Origin: JALHMI01 sp964598535
GTDB lineage: Bacteria > Planctomycetota > Planctomycetia > Pirellulales > PALSA-1355
DNA: 64,000 bases
Reading direction: 5' to 3'
Assembly (NCBI GenBank): GCA_964598535.1
Contig: CAZRCI010000005.1
Location: 156,646 to 220,645, forward strand
A program made the translations under genes and the position numbers. The notes beneath the pieces are model-generated. The model was not told the origin of the DNA. It did no database searches and worked only from the letters and a program-made list of their open reading frames with translations. How positions within the stretch are numbered: the first letter of the stretch is position 1; every line of letters begins with the position of its first letter. Positions 61,432 to 64,000 of this stretch are shown here, piece after piece.

Positions 61432-62814
61432 CTAGCGCAGCATCGCGGCGAGCCCTGCGCGATAGCTGGGATATTCGAATTCGAAAGCGATGTCGCGGAG
61501 CAGCCGGGCGTTCGAGATCCGCTTGTCACTCGCGGCCCGCGCCGCGGCTGGCGAGTCGGACGGCGGCACGATGAACGTGGGAGGTGGGGCGCCGAGCAGC
61601 CGCGCAAGCTCGGCATAGTATTCGCCGCGGATCGCCGGCTGACCGTCGCTGATGTTGTACACGCGGGGCAGGGCAGGGCGGTCGGGCGAATCGGCGGGGA
61701 GCTCAAGGCCTTCGGCCGCGAGGACGATGCGCGCGGCATCGTCGATATGCACCAAGTTCAACGTGCCCGCGGCCGGCACGGCGAGCGGCTCTCCGCGGCG
61801 GATGGCGTCGACCAACGGAATGCGGCCCGGGCCATAGAGGCCGGCCATGCGGAGGACGATCGCCCGCGATGCAAAGCGGCTGGCGGCGAGCACACGTTCT
61901 GCGGCCAGACTGGCCTGGCCACCCTCACGCCGCGGCTCGGTCGGCGAGCGTTCGTCGACCATTTCGCCCGCGGTTTGGCTATAGACGCCCGTCGTGCTGA
62001 TGTAGATCACGCGCCGCGTTTGTTCGGGGAGCGCGGCCAGCACGTTGGCAAGCCCGCCGGAATAGACCTCGTGAATCGAGGGACCGGCCTGGGCACGGCG
62101 GTCGTAGCCCACGGCATAGAGCACCGTATCGGGCGTGGGCAGGGGGGCTAGCGCGGCGCGGAGCGAATCGGGCTGTGTGACATCGGCGATAAGCGGCAAA
62201 TGGCCCGCGGCTGCAAACTCGGCGGCGCGTTCCGACGAACGCGTGACCACGTGTACCGCGCGGCCAGCGGCTTGCCATAGCCGAGCCACACGCGCGCCGA
62301 GATATCCGCAGCCGAAAAGGAGAGGCATGAAGGGGTTAGGGATTCGGGGTTGGGGGTCGTCGAGGGCTGCTGGGGCTTCGGATGCTGACGGCAGATTGCC
62401 GGCGCGGAGGCGTTCGAGATAGCCGCTGAGCATGATTTGCGCGGCCAGCTTGTCGAGCCGGGCCTTGCGTTTCTTTTTGCTGAGGCCGAGCCCAGCCAGG
62501 GCGAGCTGCGCTTCGTGCGTTGTAAAGCGTTCGTCGAAATACGCGATGGGCACGCCCGTGGCCGCGTGCAACCACTCTCCAAAGCGGCGGGCTTCGACGG
62601 ACTTCCCGCTCTCGCGGCCGTCGAGATGCACGGGCAACCCCACGACGAACAGGCCCAGGCGTTCTTCCTTGGCAAGCCGGGCGAAGAACTCGCGGTCGAG
62701 CGGCTCGGTACGACGGTTGTAGTTTTCCAGTGGGCTGGCAATGAACGTTTCGGTGTCGGCCAGCGCGATGCCGATGCGAACCGTTCCGTAGTCGATGCCT
62801 GCGATGCGGGACAC
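61432..62814 (-). CDS. Fusion of RuvX (YqgF-type Holliday junction resolvase-like) with an SDR-type NAD-dependent epimerase
   Basis: The 460-residue frame carries two proteins. Residues 1-138 are a full RuvX/YqgF RNase-H-fold domain (IAGIDYGTVRIGIALAD with Asp8, YFDERFTTHEA with Asp94/Glu95, Asp121 in KARLDKLAAQ); residues 163-460 are an extended SDR (GCGYLGARVA at 168-177, STTGVYS), without the YxxxK dyad, as in YeeZ-like proteins. The linker (about 139-162) has Pro-Asn repeats, because it is encoded by a C-rich strand of a telomere-like repeat (62331-62358). The start is GTG at 62814. The SDR part could also start separately at ATG 62328 but has no good ribosome site there. Whether the joined protein is made, or this repeat joined two genes by erasing a stop, is undecided. 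Confidence 0.8.
   Translation of the reverse strand: MSRIAGIDYGTVRIGIALADTETFIASPLENYNRRTEPLDREFFARLAKEERLGLFVVGLPVHLDGRESGKSVEARRFGEWLHAATGVPIAYFDERFTTHEAQLALAGLGLSKKKRKARLDKLAAQIMLSGYLERLRAGNLPSASEAPAALDDPQPRIPNPFMPLLFGCGYLGARVARLWQAAGRAVHVVTRSSERAAEFAAAGHLPLIADVTQPDSLRAALAPLPTPDTVLYAVGYDRRAQAGPSIHEVYSGGLANVLAALPEQTRRVIYISTTGVYSQTAGEMVDERSPTEPRREGGQASLAAERVLAASRFASRAIVLRMAGLYGPGRIPLVDAIRRGEPLAVPAAGTLNLVHIDDAARIVLAAEGLELPADSPDRPALPRVYNISDGQPAIRGEYYAELARLLGAPPPTFIVPPSDSPAAARAASDKRISNARLLRDIAFEFEYPSYRAGLAAMLR
62331..62358 (+). repeat. Telomere-like G-rich repeat inside the RuvX-SDR linker
   Basis: The plus strand shows AGGGGTTAGGGATTCGGGGT followed by TGGGGGTC, a chain of G runs separated by TTA/ATTC/T. 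The same pattern occurs at 62822-62856, between the ruvX start and the end of the next gene. Such G-rich tracts can form G-quadruplexes. Here the repeat sits in frame and joins two proteins. Confidence 0.75.
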
Positions 62815-62821
62815 GGGGAAC

Positions 62822-62856
62822 AGGGGTTAGGGGCGAGGGATTGGGGGTTAGGGGCG
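62822..62856 (+). repeat. Telomere-like G-rich repeat between the deoxyhypusine-synthase-like and ruvX genes
   Basis: The spacer before the GTG start of ruvX reads AGGGGTTAGGGGCGAGGGAT then TGGGGGTTAGGGGCG on the plus strand, similar to the copy in the ruvX-SDR linker. It fills almost the entire gap between the two genes on the minus strand. Confidence 0.75.
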
Positions 62857-63906
62857 TTACTTCACTTCCGCGGGTTCCAGCAGCCGGGCAAAACGCTTCG
62901 CGGCGCGATTCTTCCAGGCGCCTTGGTGATAGGCGTAGCCTGCGATGAGCGGCACGGCCAGCGTGGCTTCGCTATAGACCATTTGTTCGTAGGCGGTGTC
63001 GACCTTGCCCCAGCTCGAAGCTTCCTTGAGCGTCGAGCTGCTGAGGGCGCCGTCGCGCACGTCGGCGACGGTGACCTGGACGGCATACTTGTGCATCGGC
63101 GGATCTTCGCCCAGGATCTCGGCCGCCACGACGATGTCCTGCGTGAAGTTCTTGGGCACGCCGCCGCCGATCATGAGAATGCCGGTCGTGGGGTTGGCGA
63201 TCTTGATCTGGGTGAGCTCGTAGAAGTCCTTCACGCTGTCGATCGCCACCTTGGGCTGATCGCCGCGGGCGTGCTGATGCGCGACGAGTCCGAAACCGGC
63301 CGAGCAGTCGGAAAACGCCGGGCAGAAGATCGGGACGTCTTCTTCATAGGCCGCCAGCACGATCGAGTTCTTGGTCTTGCCGTGCTCGGCCAGGTAGGCG
63401 CCCATCTCGCGGATGAACTCGCGCGAGCTGTAAGCCCGCGGTGGCAAGCTGTCGGCGATGATCTTGGTCGTGTCGTCGCAGATTCGCAGTTCGTCTTCGT
63501 CGATCAGCGTGTCGTAGATGCGGTCGATGTGCAGGTCGCGGAGCTTGTCGTCGTCGAGGCCGGCCTTGAGCCGCTCGTCGGCGACGTAGTGGCTAAAGCC
63601 GAGGCCCTCGAAGAAGTCCTGGTCGACGATGTTGGCGCCGGTGCTCACGATGCAGTCGACGAGCCGGTTGCGGACCAGGTCGACGAAAACCTGCTTGAGC
63701 CCGGCGCTGACCAGGCTGCCGGCCAGGCAGAGGATGATGCCACAATCCTGGTCGCGGACCATGCGGTCGTAGATTTCGGCCGCGCGGGCTAGATCGCGAG
63801 CCGAGAAAGCCATGTGCTGCATGGCTTCGACCATCGGCACCACGTTGTGTTGCTTGATGTCGACGTGCTGGATCTTCTGCGAGAGCAACTGCTGCTTATT
63901 GAGCAT
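62857..63906 (-). CDS. Deoxyhypusine synthase-like protein
   Basis: A 349-residue member of the deoxyhypusine synthase family, which in eukaryotes and archaea transfers an aminobutyl group from spermidine to a lysine of the initiation factor. Here the family is seen in LAGSLVSAGLKQVFVDLV, VSTGANIVDQDFFEGLG, PIFCPAFSDCSAGFGL and GGGVPKNFTQD, where Lys252 corresponds to the catalytic lysine. Bacteria have no eIF5A, so the bacterial members probably act on another substrate, for example in polyamine (homospermidine-like) metabolism. ATG 63906 was chosen; the frame is open upstream to 63954. The stop is 42 bases before the ruvX start, on the same strand. Confidence 0.9.
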   Translation of the reverse strand: MLNKQQLLSQKIQHVDIKQHNVVPMVEAMQHMAFSARDLARAAEIYDRMVRDQDCGIILCLAGSLVSAGLKQVFVDLVRNRLVDCIVSTGANIVDQDFFEGLGFSHYVADERLKAGLDDDKLRDLHIDRIYDTLIDEDELRICDDTTKIIADSLPPRAYSSREFIREMGAYLAEHGKTKNSIVLAAYEEDVPIFCPAFSDCSAGFGLVAHQHARGDQPKVAIDSVKDFYELTQIKIANPTTGILMIGGGVPKNFTQDIVVAAEILGEDPPMHKYAVQVTVADVRDGALSSSTLKEASSWGKVDTAYEQMVYSEATLAVPLIAGYAYHQGAWKNRAAKRFARLLEPAEVK

Positions 63907-64000
63907 GGACCGGGGTTCCTTGCGACCTGTCGTGTGATGGAGGACTCGGAGCACACCGCCCCGGGGACCGTAAAGTGGCCATGACCCCGGGCAAACGGAG

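Noticed and set aside
60717..61739. 340-residue minus-strand frame overlapping the small membrane protein and the RuvX fusion
   Set aside because: It overlaps two better genes in a different frame and has a strongly arginine-, serine- and proline-rich composition without domains.
62437..63792. 451-residue plus-strand frame across ruvX and the deoxyhypusine-synthase-like gene
   Set aside because: It is antisense to two well-supported genes and spans their spacer, which is typical of a GC-driven shadow.
1..64000. CRISPR arrays, rRNA and tRNA genes, complete insertion sequences
   Set aside because: I read for regularly spaced direct repeats, rRNA-like stretches, cloverleaf ends with CCA and transposase motifs, and found none I could support. 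A tRNA search program would be needed to exclude a tRNA.

Overview
The window looks like a chromosomal segment of a planctomycete, most likely of the Pirellulales type. The main evidence is the set of protein families present: a Planctomycete cytochrome C/DUF1549/DUF1553 protein with a DUF1501 partner, a PVC-type haem-binding membrane-bound dehydrogenase, several Tat-exported or signal-peptide-bearing oxidoreductases, a PEP-CTERM protein, a deoxyhypusine-synthase-like protein and a high-GC genome. The genus assignment is inference only; no rRNA or tRNA gene was recognised.

Layout. 1-5.5 kb (+): the end of an FtsX-like permease, then the DUF1549/DUF1553 and DUF1501 pair. 5.7-11.4 kb (+): an FAD-dependent oxidoreductase followed by three tandem paralogues of a GT-C mannosyltransferase-like (PIG-V/Gpi18) membrane protein. 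11.5-12.4 kb (-): a serine beta-lactamase-fold protein. 12.7-17.4 kb (+): a JmjC/cupin-like protein, a CelD/BcsL-type GNAT, a YbdK-type carboxylate-amine ligase and an M20 amidohydrolase. 17.5-19.0 kb (-): a TolC-family protein. 19.5-21.6 kb (+): rfbB and rfbA for dTDP-sugar synthesis. 21.8-24.8 kb (+): a PQQ-type sugar dehydrogenase and a catalase. 24.9-37.3 kb (-): a porin O/P-like protein, then a six-gene operon-like run (read from 37.3 kb downwards): exported Gfo/Idh oxidoreductase, DUF1501, a 1330-residue esterase-dehydrogenase-HEAT-cytochrome fusion, amidohydrolase, ceramidase-like hydrolase and iron-type alcohol dehydrogenase.

37.5-39.5 kb (+): a rhodanese-type sulfurtransferase translationally coupled to SufE, and a small protein. 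39.6-42.9 kb (-): a Gfo/Idh oxidoreductase, a luciferase-like monooxygenase and a metallo-beta-lactamase-fold protein. 43.2-47.5 kb (+): a peroxiredoxin/cytochrome/copper monooxygenase fusion, an ECF-like sigma factor and an overlapping polytopic membrane protein that may be its regulator. 47.6-54.0 kb (-): HAD-IIA phosphatase, PEP-CTERM protein, xylose isomerase, class C beta-lactamase-like hydrolase and a lactonase-family propeller. 54.3-55.9 kb (+): a secreted protein with a striking cysteine every-six-residues pattern, and a small secreted companion. 55.9-64 kb: S9 peptidase (-), zinc-ribbon membrane protein and acyl-CoA dehydrogenase (+), an AT-richer patch with a small secreted protein (-), a small membrane protein (-), a RuvX-epimerase fusion (-) and the deoxyhypusine-synthase-like gene (-).

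The genes point to an aerobic heterotroph degrading complex organic matter outside the cytoplasm (exported dehydrogenases, cytochromes, esterase, peptidase, xylose isomerase) and building a decorated surface (rfbBA, GT-C enzymes, PEP-CTERM, cysteine-rich exported protein). The features most likely to be new are the cysteine-hexad protein with its companion, the sigma factor/membrane toroid-like pair, the three-in-a-row GT-C paralogues and the RuvX fusion made across a telomere-like G-rich repeat.
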